The translations under genes were made by a program, and so were the position numbers. The notes under the pieces were generated by a model, which saw nothing but the letters and a program-made list of their open reading frames with translations, was not told the origin of the DNA and did not search any database. Shown piece by piece: positions 10,857 to 22,818 of a stretch of DNA of 64,000 bases. The first letter of the stretch is position 1, and every line of letters starts with the position of its first letter. The DNA comes from Thozetella sp. PMI_491. Its lineage: Eukaryota > Ascomycota > Sordariomycetes > Chaetosphaeriales > Chaetosphaeriaceae. The DNA lies in assembly GCA_021432635.1 (NCBI GenBank), contig MU270073.1, forward strand, positions 338,161 through 402,160, read 5' to 3'.

Positions 10857-12938
10857 TTCGCTCGCGCATACTAATCCGCCCTCGGCTTCTTTCCTCTTTA
10901 CTCACCTACACTACCGCATCCGGTTTGGCGCAATGACAGGGACGGCGGCATATATCAACTTGCTTTTATTTATTTATTATATCTCTACAGGGTCAGGGGC
11001 ATCTTGGGATCATGGGGTGACAGCACTCGACTGGGCAGGCTACTATCTACTGTCCTTGAGGGAACGGGACGGCCAACTCTGCGCGACACATCTACGGCTT
11101 GCTATTTATTTATTTTTCCTTATCTTCAGTTTCTCTACACTCGCTTAAGACACCATTTCCTCGCCAGAGATATATTGTTTCCTATAGGAGTTTTATATAG
11201 GGTGGATACGGTCGGTTTTTCTATGTTCTGCATTTCATCGAGGCTCAAAACGGAGGATATTTTGTTCTCCTGCTTTTACGGACAGACGCCACCACGCTCC
11301 GACGCAACTAATGTCGTTACGGTCCCTACGATGTCGAACTCTATGCTGGGGGTTTTAGGCAGGGAGGTATATCTGGGAGGTTTAACATCGATGCTTCATT
11401 GTTATTGTTTCGACTGCCGCAAGACCGGGCTGCCATTTTGCATTTTCTACACGTCAGGCTATCGAAGAGCGCCGAGCGCTCTCTACATTGCTCCGTCAGA
11501 GCTTACTATTAGATGGAAAGGGCCATGATTCTGCTTGCTTGATAGCATTCCGATAGTAAATCGACATGGATTAACTGCACCCACCACGGTAGGCCTATGT
11601 ACCGCGGTGATATCGCGCGCCCAGCAGAGCTCTCCTGCCTCAGAGTTGGTTCAAATCACGTTGGGGTGACTAATAGGCCTTTCGTCCCTACTTTAGATCT
11701 TATACCTCGAAGGAGGGCCGGGCTGCTAATCGGTACCTGCAGGAGGAGTTCGTGGAAGCTAAGGCGGCGCTGACCACCGATTCGTCGCTGTCATGGTTGT
11801 ACCTAATCGGGCTACCAATAGAATAGATTTCCAAGCTCCAGGTTGCTTGACGCGGGGAGCATTGATCCTGAGGCATCGACACCGCAAGGGGTACCCGGCT
11901 CAATGGCCATATCAGCTGGATGGATTAGGTAAAAGTTGGCCGAACTGGCCAGGGATACGAGTACGTAGGTTCGGCAAGGCCTAGCCCAGTTGGCACGAGG
12001 TGCTTTATACCTTTAGTAACAGCTTGCTCGGCTAGTCTAGGATGCTGAGTAGTCGAGTTCTGGGTATATCACTTATCGCAAGTGAGAGTCCCGGCCCTGA
12101 GCTTACATGGATACTGCCGGTATCTAATATTACGAATAGGGCCATATCCTCAGGCAGTTGTTTAAATTGAACCCCCTTTACGCCCAAAGTCGACTTGGTT
12201 TGACTTTCCCCACCCCGGCTCTCTCGTAGCTGCCTCCTGTTTCTCAATATCGTTTCATGGTCGGGCCTCGAAGCCAGCATAGGAGCGGTAGCGTGGTCAA
12301 GCGCTGAGCTGGCTGTGAGCGGACGGTGCTCTGGGAGATTTGAGGCATGTAGATAAATCAGCAGACTCCCACATCCCTCATGTCGACCCTGGGTAACTCA
12401 TACCAGTCAATCGATTCCAGCAGCTTGTGTGCTCTGCTGCTCATTTTTGGCTGGCTATGTCGGGTATTCTCCTGTGGGAATTCTGCCAGTCTCTCGTCTG
12501 CTAAAAGCTCGTGTATCTTGTGCCAACTAAGCTGGTCTCTGTCTACTCTGCGAGACATCTTACCGAGGCTGGGCTGTCTTTATGTCACCCATACTTTACC
12601 CTCGCCAAGATATACATCTTGCACAATGCCAGCTAGTGGTGTCCCGGCGGTTAGGAAATAGCTGTAGGAAAGTCGCCCTGAGATATATAATAGCTGGTTA
12701 CCGTCCTCGGAATACAAATATGCGAGCGCCCCGGCTCAACGCCGATTCCATCTTCTTGTCGTCTCATTATCTACATTACCAAGATGTTTGGAATCAGAAT
12801 ACAACCAGCTGGTATAATGTACACTTCCCCAAACATTGACGGCAGCCAACTCCAACCTGTCATGTCGCGGCCTTGGGAAGACAATTAAGGCCCGTAGTCC
12901 GGAGAAAACTCGCTTTTCGGTCCGATTTTGTCACCCGA
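10857..12938. other. Gene-free interval (2.1 kb), partly AT-rich
   Basis: Holds the 3' ends of the zinc-finger gene (+) and the Cys-rich membrane protein gene (-). From about 11500 to 12830 the base composition is more AT- and TA-rich than the genes. Short frames on both strands are repeatedly interrupted and I could not match them to any family. This could be a decayed repeat or ordinary spacer. Confidence 0.45.
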
Positions 12939-14225
12939 TCACCTCTTGTATGGCTCTGATGCCGGCAGCTCCGTCACCGCAGCTCGATCTGGAAGCTCTA
13001 CAGGGGCGTTGCTTTGGCTCATTTCCGGCATGCCGGGTGGTGGGCCGCCGTACTTCGGCATATTGGGTGCCAACGCCGTGTTGGAATGGGTGTACGCGCA
13101 TGCTCCGAAACTCTCGTTGCCTGGGCTGTGCATCGACGCCGGGGCACCCCATCCGTTGCCTGGTGCTTGCTGGTATCCGGGCTGCGCATAGCTACCGGAG
13201 GGCATCGAGTTGCCCACCATAGGGGATCCTCCATACGAAGTGTTGTCGTATGCTGTGCCATCGGAGTTGCCAGCCTTGCGCGCGGAACGTCGACTGAAGA
13301 ACCAGAAAGCGCCGATCACGGCGGCGGCGACGGGAATGCCCACGCCTAGACCTACGCCCACGCCCACGCCGACCATATTCGTGCTGCCGCCGGAGCTGGA
13401 GTCGCTGCCACCGCTGCTGCCAGGCGTGGTGCTAGCACTATTGCTGGCAGACGATGTCGACGAGGATGTTGAGCTGGCGCTGGTGCTGGTGCTGGTGCTG
13501 AGCTGTGAGAGAGGCATCTGCGCAAGGATCGTCGGGATGCTTGTGCCGAGAACGAAGATGTTGGTACTATTGTTACAGCAGGCAAAGCTTCCAATATACG
13601 GGCCTGGATCACAACAATAATGGTTGCCCTTGTCGATCCTAGAGAGTTCATCTTAGTTTCTCTGTGGCTCTTTAAAGGGTGGGGTTAATGGTCCCGAGTA
13701 CTGTGGAATACTCACCCGTCACACTTTGAGAACGTATTAGCTAAAATGTTACTGTGCGAGGAGGGTTCCCAAGTGGAGGAGCTTGGAATACTCACTGGTC
13801 TGATCCCAGCGGAGGAGCTTGGGGCATCTAGAGGTGGAATTAGCCCAAGTCCTGATACTCGGGCGATCCTGAGAACGCGCGGCTATGCGGCGAAGCGCCA
13901 GGCAAGGCGATCTTGGTTGACAGGTTCTAGGGGCTTGCGAATACTCACATTGATTGCACTGATCCAGACACGAGGGGTCCTGCCATGTAGAGTCTGTGCA
14001 GCCCACGCGCTGCCAGTCCTGAACGCCACTGTTTACCACCTTGCACACGCCATTGCTGTAGCACACAGCTCCTGCTTGGCAACAAGTCGTGTGTCCTGTT
14101 GTGCTGTTGTCGCAGCGAAAGCTGTCGGTCGATACGGAGCCGTCAATCCAATAGCAAGTGTTATTGGTGGTGGAGGCGGCCGCCGCGCTCGAGACCAGAG
14201 CGAGCCAGACCAGGGAGGACCGCAT
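12939..14225 (-). CDS. Secretory, Cys-rich, Ser/Thr-stalked single-pass membrane protein
   Basis: Model (minus strand): exons 14225-13949, 13740-13716 and 13638-12939, giving 333 aa. Introns are 208 and 77 nt, both with GTGAGT donors; the short middle exon encodes SNTFSKCDG. Residues 1-17 look like a signal peptide. An ectodomain to about residue 140 contains many cysteines, including CC pairs (TTCCQ, YCCDP, ACCNN), and N-glycosylation sites. A Ser/Thr/Gly stalk (about 145-187) follows, then a transmembrane helix (about 189-215, GVGVGVGLGVGIPVAAAVIG) with RR on its cytosolic side, and a Gly/Pro/Gln-rich tail. The layout resembles fungal wall-stress sensors and related surface proteins, but no WSC or Mid2 domain is certain. 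A possible cassette exon lies inside intron 1. The plasma-membrane location and sensing role are inferred. Confidence 0.8.
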
Positions 14226-17200
14226 GCTCGGCGCTGTCGCTGTCGCTGTCGCGGGAGGCGAGGCGCGTTTCGAAAGTGATATTAAGGTGCGCCGGCAGGC
14301 ACAGGCCGGTTCGGCTCAGAGACCACACAGCCTCTATTGAGATATTAGAGGGGCAAACCAAAGATTGGCATAGTATTAGAGAAGACTAATAGAGAAAAAG
14401 AAAAAAGGATAGACTAGAAACTAAGATGGGGCGGATCGGCCGCGAGATAGACGAAAAATGCGCAAAGGGCCAAGAGCGCCTAGTGAGGTGGCTCCGGGAT
14501 GTCTCGAAGAAGGGGGGGGGGGATATGAAACTCCGCAGTAAATGTCGATCCACTCGCTCTTCACCCTTGAGGGAACGCAGTATCCCCGTGTCGGCTATAA
14601 GATTGCCGGGTAGTTGTATGTATGGGAAGAAGCGCTGCTGGGCAGAGGGGAAGAGCGAGGGAGAGAGAATAGACGAACGCAACCTCATGGATACGGCACC
14701 GAGGGACAGATGCGCGCGGGTCCCGCCGGCCGCTTGTCAAATAGATCTTGTTTAGCCCTCCTACTAGCCCCCCAAGACCCCCTACTACTACATACGAAGT
14801 AGTACAACATGCCTTCCGCGTACATAGTACACAGGGTTGGTGGAGTTGCCGCCGGGGTGTTGAGCCAAGCAACGGGTCGTGTAGCCCACCACGTCTCCTA
14901 CGATGCCACCTAGAGGTCAATTCCGACCCCCTTTGGGAGCAGCCGACCAGGGTGGCCCGGCCGAGATCACGGCACATGCGCTTCCTGCCGTCGCGTAGGA
15001 TGCGAAGCCCTGCGCGTCTATCGCGATTTCGAGCAGGTCTTTGTCCTATGTACGTGCCGCAATGGGGCTTGTCGGCCGGCGCAGTTCATTAGCGGCAATG
15101 GCTTGCTGGGACATACATAAAGCTCGCAGTAGGGCTGAGGCAATAGGCTGGCGGTTGCTGCACAATGACAACATGAAGCCGTCCTCGCCCTTAAACGGAC
15201 ACGTCCTGGGCTGTGCCGGCATCCTCTCGCCCAGCTGCTGACCTTGCACGCCTTGCCAACTTTCTAGTGTCTGTTGAAGCCTAGTCGTCTCGATTCCGGC
15301 TAAGCGACGAGCCGACTTAAGCGGCGGCCCGCGGCACTGGAACGCACAACTCCGGTCTGAACACCCGTCACAGCATCTTTCACATGAGCGACAGCAAGCC
15401 AGGCGTAAACGGTCTAGGAGCAAGCTTGGCCCCCGCAACTTGGCAGGCGACTGAGGAGACCGCTGCGTTGGCTCTCTGTTAAGGGTTCAATCCGAATACT
15501 TCGGCATAAGGGCCAAGACAGTCGTTTGAGGTTTGGGGAGCATCAGGGGTGAGTATCTCCTTTGGTCCTATATCCGACCGATGGGTTGGCTATTTATGCG
15601 CGTTCTGGATGCTAATTGGCCGTTGCATGGCAGTCGAACCTAAATATTGAGATATAGACTTAAACCGGGGTTTTAGGATCCTTGTTCCATCCACGAGGAG
15701 CCGGGACGGCATGTGGAGTCTGGGCACTACTACGTAGGTAACGTGAGCCTCGGGCTGCCAAGATTGTTGGTTTAAACGCCGCCTTAGGAGACCAGGAGAA
15801 GCCAGATGAGATATGAATTGGTTTTCTCTCTTTGGCTTTCCCTTTTGGTCTTTGCCAGCGACCCGGTTGGCTCGCAGCCACTCAGTCCCTGGCCCCCCTA
15901 AGCGGCCATGGTAAGGCATGCTGACGAGTGGGGTCCGCCTCTCTGACCATCTCGTATAGCCTCCGCTTCTTCACCTCATGCTGCTCAAATGTGAGAATCC
16001 CAGCTTACCGTCTTCTGCTCTTCTGGCACTTCTTTGGGGTGTGGTTCCCAACCTTTCCCCTGCATTCCCTGCGGGCGCCTCAGCCAGGGCCATCTTCCAG
16101 GGGGCAAGAGAGACAAGGAGCGATGGGCAGTCGTAGTTGGGTCGGAATATATATAATCTAGAGACGAACCATGAAAGACCGAGACCTACATCAACATGAA
16201 AAGTTTGCTGAAATGCAAGCTAGTCTGGATCTTGCAGCTGGACACATGTGATTCCGTGTCTGCCCTTAAGAAAAAGTGAAGAAAAATGGGGTATGATACA
16301 GAGAAGTTATATGCGGCAGATAAGACGTTAGTGGGTATAGAGGGTGGCTGCCACGGCAAGTATTGAGAATCAATAAGAGGTTGGTTGAGTAAGCTCGAAA
16401 ACTAGAGTCAAAGCACTGAGCTGAGGAGGAGAAAGGGAGGTACCAACTGAGAACTAGCCACTCTATAAGCAACATCAAATACTGAAATATATCATCAGCT
16501 AACTTAAACGCTTAAAAATTGACGAGTATTCCTGGTTATAACATTCGCGAATGTGCCTAATATTAACAAAATACCAAGAAGGAGGTAGCTCACACACCAA
16601 GATGCCACTCGAGACCTAAGATGGGGCCTATCTCTACGTTCTGAAACTGTGAACCTCGCAAGGCTCTCGACTACGTAGCATTTAACAGCTTCCTCGAGTG
16701 AGTCCAGGGATCAGCAAGGGCTTTAGGCTAGGAATGAGTTTTGGAAGCAACATATCCGCAATGAAGTTATTCCTCCCCTAACAAAGCCAAGGACGACGGA
16801 GTAGTCCTCCATCGACGTTCCCGAAGAATTACTAGGCTAGGCAGGAGCATGGCGGAGATCCTTTAATTGAACACAAGGTAGTTCAATCTTGCCTACGTAG
16901 AAGTTAAGAACGAAGAAAAGGGCCTCATCTCTCTCAAGGTGGCTTGAACAGGCGAAGTCGTCGATCAAAGGCGGTAGAATGAAAGGTTGGACGAGGAGTA
17001 TATGATCGAGAAGCGCCGATGTCCTCCCTACGCTGAGATTGCATCCTATTATACCACAACCAAAGTGTCTCAGACAGCAAGTAGATGGAGATAACTAATG
17101 CGGCCATCGTCGAATAGGTGTAAGATGGCTAGGCCAGGCATGTGGTGCATGGGGATGGTTCACAGCCAACACGAGTAATACAGCTCACAAGCCATCAAGA

Positions 17201-18320
17201 TATTGTATAGCAGCAATATAGTACCGACGAAACCAAACAGTTCGTACTCATATAGACCTTCCTGAAAGCACCTTTCTGTCATCCGTCGTATGTAGAGACC
17301 CTGATGCACTGATATCCCGTTAGCATATCTCAACATGCTCTTACTCCGTATAGCACCAGATAATGAGAGAGCTTATGTAGATGAGGCGGTACCCACATAT
17401 GAGCCATTGATGAAGCGCCCTCGGCCTTGACCTCCATTCTATATCACATAAAGAATTTCGTAATGTCTTCGGCGCTCGCAGGGAAGCGCCCCCTGCCTCT
17501 GCAGCCGACAGCCGCGATGGGCTTGGATCCTCGTACTCGCTCCGCGAAGCATCTTTCCACATTGCTGCTGATAAGAGAGGAGGGAGAAGGCTGTTCCGTC
17601 CTCGTAGTATCCATCCGGGCGGGGACGCCACGTAATCAAGGACAAGCTGGAAGAGGGCAAAGGAAGAACGGGGAGTGGCCTGATGATATGAATGCGTGGA
17701 ACGCGCTTCCAAGCAAGGCTAACCCGAGGAGCAGCAAAATGCAGGTCAGACCAGATAGAAGCTGCCATAGATAAAGGCTGATGCAATGGGTACGAGATAC
17801 CGAGAATAGTAGTTGGCATCTGGTTGGACTAGTGCGCTGCTGTAGCGTATATATCCGCAGCCAAAATCTCCAAATCTACGACTTAGTACAAAACCGGGAT
17901 GGGAAAACCTTCCCCTCATACACTTGGAAGGCAAGGAACCCTAGATGGGGCTGAGGCATACATTACGTTATCCCTGGACGACGATTGGGACATATTGCAA
18001 TCTTCCTCCCATCGTATAACGAGGCATCGACCTCGTTGGTCCAAATGGTACGGCACTAATTTCGGTTTCTTTGCCGCGAGCGGGCATGCGTTGGTCCCCG
18101 CAGAGGTTTGTCGCATACTCGAACTAACAACATTGCCGAACTATAACAGACCATGAATGCGGGGAAGCTCTTGGTGTAGGCCTTTAGGACCGCCGTGACG
18201 TAGAATATAAATTTGCCCTCCACCAGACTGTGTATACGTTCAGGAATATAATAAACAGGGCAATTCTATCTACTTACCTTGTCTCGAGTTAGTCTTCAAG
18301 ATCTCTTCAAGAAAGTAGCG
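14226..18320. other. Gene-free interval (4.1 kb), AT-rich right part
   Basis: No gene was recognised. The left edge is promoter of the Cys-rich protein gene. From about 15500 to 18280 the sequence is clearly richer in A, T and TA steps than the flanking exons. Its frames are short and broken on both strands, which is compatible with an old mutated repeat. I could not identify terminal repeats or a transposase. The last ~60 nt are the leader of the 2OG oxygenase gene. Confidence 0.45.
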
Positions 18321-19370
18321 ATGACCACATCGAACGGCATGGCAAACTCGGCGCACCGTGATCTCCCACCCTTCCCTCCAGGGCTTCCGCTCGCCCCGAT
18401 ACCGCAGATCTCCTCGCAGAAACTCCTCGCCGGCGATGCCCAAGAAGGGACGCGCGTGCTCGAGGCCACCAAGACTTACGGGTTCTTCTACCTCAACCTG
18501 CAAGATTCGCCAGAAGGCCAGCAACTTCTCGACCATGCAGAGCAGCTTCTTGACCTCTCCAAGCGCGCGTTCGCGCACCCGGTGGAGGAGAAGAAGCAAT
18601 TCCTGCTCCAGAAGGGAGTCTCCTTGTTCGGCTACAAGGCGGCTGGCACGGTCAAGCAGACAGACAAGACTGCTCGGCCGGACAGCACTGAGTTCTTCAA
18701 CCTGAGCAAAGACCACATGCATGGTGTGGCGCCGAGTCGGTCGTATCCGGCCGAGATCGAAGAGGCGCGACCGCTCCTGAAGGCCTTCACCCGGGAGGGC
18801 CACGAGTGTGGGATGGTGGTGCTGCGTGAGCTGGCCCGCCGGCTCGGCCTGGCCGAGAATAGTTTCACGGACCTGAATCTGTTCGACAAGCCATCGGGTG
18901 ACCACTGCCGCCTGACGAGGAAGGAACCACAGAAGCTTAACGACACGACCGCCATCGGCCTTCCAAGTCACACAGACTTTGGCAGCATCACCATCTTATT
19001 CAACTGGCTCGGGGGCCTGCAGGTTGAGTCTCGCACTGAAGGAAAGGCCGGTGAGTGGGAGTGGGTGAAGCCGATGGCGGGCCATGCCGTGGTGAACCTG
19101 GGAGACGCCATGGTCACCTTCACGAACGGCTTGCTCAAGTCGGCGAAGCACCGCGTCGTACCGCTGCCGGGGGAACAGGGAGAGCTGGAGCGATACAGTG
19201 TCGTGTACTTCGTCCGCCCGCACGATGAAGCCCTCATGAAGGCGGTGGACAAGTTTGCCTGCGGACCAAGGGTCAATGTTGCAGGGAAGTTCTCGGCAAG
19301 TCACAACGAGGACCAGGTCTTCACGGCTGGCGAGTGGATGCGGCAGAGGGCCATCCAGATGGGAAGCTAG
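18321..19370 (+). CDS. 2-oxoglutarate/Fe(II)-dependent oxygenase (IPNS-like family)
   Basis: Intronless, 349 aa from the ATG at 18321. An in-frame extension upstream has only a TTG, so it was not used. The N-terminal DIOX_N region includes TYGFFYL and PVEEKKQF. The double-stranded beta-helix core holds the iron ligands His217-x-Asp219 (SHTDFGSITILF) and His277 (AKHRVV), and the 2-oxoglutarate-binding Arg291-x-Ser293 (RYSVVYF). The set is complete, so an active enzyme is expected. Relatives in fungi hydroxylate, desaturate or cyclise small molecules, including gibberellin-, penicillin- and mycotoxin-pathway intermediates. The substrate here cannot be told. No cytochrome P450, synthase or transporter gene lies nearby, so it is not visibly part of a cluster. 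It stands alone between two gene-free intervals. Confidence 0.88.
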   Translation: MTTSNGMANSAHRDLPPFPPGLPLAPIPQISSQKLLAGDAQEGTRVLEATKTYGFFYLNLQDSPEGQQLLDHAEQLLDLSKRAFAHPVEEKKQFLLQKGVSLFGYKAAGTVKQTDKTARPDSTEFFNLSKDHMHGVAPSRSYPAEIEEARPLLKAFTREGHECGMVVLRELARRLGLAENSFTDLNLFDKPSGDHCRLTRKEPQKLNDTTAIGLPSHTDFGSITILFNWLGGLQVESRTEGKAGEWEWVKPMAGHAVVNLGDAMVTFTNGLLKSAKHRVVPLPGEQGELERYSVVYFVRPHDEALMKAVDKFACGPRVNVAGKFSASHNEDQVFTAGEWMRQRAIQMGS

Positions 19371-22300
19371 TTTGGTAGATGCCACGCACGTTGTGAAGCA
19401 TGCAAGAGATGCGGGATATGGATTAGACCCCTTCACTTAGTTCCCCGGCGCTAGGGCAAGATGACTGCCGCCCACTGGCTGCCGTCCCCAGAATGAATGG
19501 AGCCAGAGTGGAGGAAGTTGGACGCACACCATGACCAATGTAAGCGATATTCTTATGTACAGCTGACAGGATAAGGCGTGCAAGCCACATTGTCTAGACC
19601 GCGGCGGCTTATCAACCAGTTGCACACCAGCCCAGGCAATTACCAGTAGGCGTGTAGTCGCGAGTCACATAGGCCGAAGGAAGCTCCAACCGGACCATGT
19701 GGCCACCCTCCCCCACCATGAGGATTACGCGACAGCCGCTCGCAAGACCGCCTATTGAAAACCCCAACAGTTGCTCGTTACACGATCCTCATTGTCTTGA
19801 ACCGGGCCGTGGGCCCGAAGGATGGGTGCACCGCAGGGGCTGCGCCGTGTTGTCTAAGACCGAGAACAAGAGTGTACTGTAGCCTCAAAGTGAGACATCC
19901 GCTTGTCTACGCCCTGGGGAAGGATGATGATGATGATGGACGGTATGGACGAGGAATCTCTCGGGCCGGTGTAGTGTGCGTACCTGGAAGGACTAGCGCA
20001 TGCGACCCAAGCCTGGCCCCGAGACTCCAAGGAGAAAAATTGCCCTTAGTTGCACCTCGACGTAGGATTTGGGGCTAGTGGGTGAGGCGCTAGATGAATC
20101 CGGCACGAAAGAGTTTCTATTACCTCGTCAGCGCTGGGCGCCCTGGGGAGATTGCATGGATGAGACGGCCAACTAAGAACGCAATCCGTCCCAAGTATCC
20201 GTCCATCTAGCTTGTTTAGGGCAATCAAAGAGCAGGAAGCGACAGAAACACCACATGACGCGCCTGCCTGATCAAGATCGGAGGGCCGCACTGCACTGCT
20301 GGCTCTCGCCCTCACGCATGCTATGTACTCGATAGCGGAGGATGCCTATTTGGGCATACTAGTCATATTACTATCCCTGTCCCCGAAGGTTGTGCATCGT
20401 GCGTTGCCGATCGGTCCAGCTGCGTCAGCGGCGAGTCTTTCGCATCCTGAGAAGAAAACCTAGCTCGCCCAGGTGCAGAGCATCTCTGCAGCTAAGGCAC
20501 CGTATGGGATGCTGCCAAGGTCTGGGCTTCTCTAGGTGAAGAAGACCGGTGGAAACGCTCAGACCGCAGGGCCGATTTCCCCTGGCGATCCGCCGCAGAC
20601 CCCTCCTCCTCCCATATTGGGGGCATGGGGCGACCACCCTGGCGGCGGGCCTTGGAGTCCAGCGATTCTCTATGTGGTCTGGCGAGGGGCTAAAAATACA
20701 CTACGTCCGCCCTCTGCTGCTGCTAGCGGCACATCCGATCGATGCGGGAGAACCGACGATCCGGTTCGTTTCCCTGGCTCTCCCTCTGGCGCGCGTGCAA
20801 GGGCCCTCTAGAGGCGCAAAGGCTAACGTTTCACAAACACCGCACGCCTGAAACTGGTGCTGCTCGTATTGATATCATCGCCGTCGATGCGCCCGCGCGC
20901 CCGCCTGCTCGCCTGATGTTGCTATCTCCCTCCCGCCCCGGGATCCCGGTTTGTTGTGGCTGTGGGCGCATGAAACATCGACGACAGCATTGCGCGGACG
21001 ACGAACGACCTCAGGTGGGGGGGCAGGGGGGAAGAGACTGCGCAACTTACTCAGGAAGGCTCGCGAGCAAGGAAGGACCAAGGCACTTCGATGTGGCCGG
21101 GCCGAGATGAGTGCGCCCCAATGGTTCGCCTGACGGGGTCGGTAGGGCGAAAGGGAAGAAAGAATTAAACAAAAAGAAAAAAAAAATAGTCAGTCAAAAG
21201 ACAATCTGCCGACCAAGCGGGAAAGTGCGGCCAGAAGCACCTCTGTCGCCTGCAATTTGGATGAATGGGCGGCTCGGCCAGGCCACGTTGGGAGGGGCAA
21301 TATACACCGGCAGAAGACGAAGCTTGCGCGTGCAAATTCTACGCCTCGGGATATTATGAGCCTCGAGACCAGGGGCAATCTAATCCCACTTTGTGGGGAA
21401 GGCTAGCGTCATCGTGGGACCCGTAGCTCATTACAACCGGCGCCGGCGCCGGCACTGACCTCCCCTCGTCCCTCCCTCTGGATCACCTCCAGCATGTTGG
21501 CTGTGGGGTCTCTGCCCCGTTTCCAGACGACTGCTCCGTACGACTGACTACCTTACACACCACGTCGAGCCACCGCCAGCAGCGCGCGCTGCACCAGTCA
21601 CGCCCGCTCGTCTAGCCACCGGCCGCGTCCCGGAGCTCCCATGAGCCAGGTTTTTCTCGCGTCCGCCCCCCCTCCCCCCCTCGGGAGTTGTTGCTGCAAT
21701 ATGGACCGCCGCCTGGCCCTGGCCATGGCCCACCCGACCTGTGGTCTATTTTTCTGCTCGCTCACCGTCAACGCCAGTCCTGCTCGGCGCAATTTAGCCT
21801 GACCAAAGCGCCCCATGGCCTCCTCTCATCGCGGCCCTCGCTACCCTCCCAAAGTGGTGGCAGAAATGGATGAAGCTAGATCCCCGTCGGCCCCGTTCCT
21901 GTCGGGTTGGTATTGCGCTGGGGCGATGGTAGTAGTATCCCGGGAAGAAGGGGGCCGCCAGCCGGCGTCTAAGTACCTCCTTCTGTTGTCCTTTCGTGAG
22001 TCAGTCTGGCCCATATGTACATAAACCTATAGAGCCCATCCGACCGCCACCTCGCCTGGCCCACGGACTATCCGCCGTCGTGGTCGTGCTCTTCCCCTTG
22101 TTGCCATCGCCCTTGCTGGTGCTCACCAGCGTGTCCAGTGCTCTCGCTCCTTTTCGTGCCTGGCTTCGTTCGCTTTGGACCGACCCCTCCCCCCCCCCCT
22201 CTCTTCCCCTCCCCCCAAAGTACCGCTCGTTCGGCCCCCTGCTCCTCGGCCTCTTTACTTGGTCGTTACCTGGCCTGGGTTCTCGTTTCCCCGGTGTCGT

Positions 22301-22818
22301 CCTCGTCTCACGGACACACAAAGTCGAGCTTGGCGTGGTTGGACGCAACATTCAGAGAGCTCGTCAGCCCTGCCATGCGGGTACCCGAGACCTACGGGAA
22401 CTGAAGAAAGAGAAGAGACCCAAAATTTGGGACCGAGCTTTCACGACAAAGACCCTGTCACTCGTTACACATCTTCGTATCGCGCCAGAGTCCCACGAGC
22501 TACCGCTCTTGGCCATCGGAACTTGGAACCCAACCCGTCTTCGTCGTCTGATGTTGGGTAGTCCAAGCTGAGACCCGGAGGAAAAGGTCTGTGGCTCCCG
22601 CCTCTACCACTCGGGCGAACAAGAGGACCTATTAAGAGAGGCTCGGCATCTCTACGCCTTGGACTTTGCTCAACTATCACGGAGCGAAGCCCCAGTTGAG
22701 CCGAAAAGGTTGGAACAAACCGACCAACCCGACATCTCAACTTTACCTCTTTGCGACCCGCTACCCTCGGTCTGACCCCGTGGTGTCCTCGATTTGAGAC
22801 CCTCCATCCACGAGCAAA
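19371..22818. other. Gene-free interval (3.4 kb)
   Basis: No protein or RNA gene was recognised. A short GATGAT microsatellite occurs near 19924. From about 22000 the + strand is rich in C and T, which fits the promoter and leader of the membrane-protein gene starting at 22819. Confidence 0.5.

Noticed and set aside
11640-11680. GGTTCAAATCA-like B box suggesting a tRNA
   Set aside because: Flanking bases cannot form the T-arm stem and no A box or acceptor stem is present.
12358-12558. 66-codon minus-strand frame with a protein-like composition
   Set aside because: Too short, with no neighbours to splice to; could be a remnant but cannot be supported.
15046-15438. Cys-rich 130-codon minus-strand frame (CCRSCERCCDGC)
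   Set aside because: No ATG at its start, no signal peptide and no matching fold; sits in a broken spacer region.
18270-18971. 233-codon minus-strand frame over the 2OG oxygenase
   Set aside because: Antisense shadow; the + strand carries every catalytic residue of the oxygenase.
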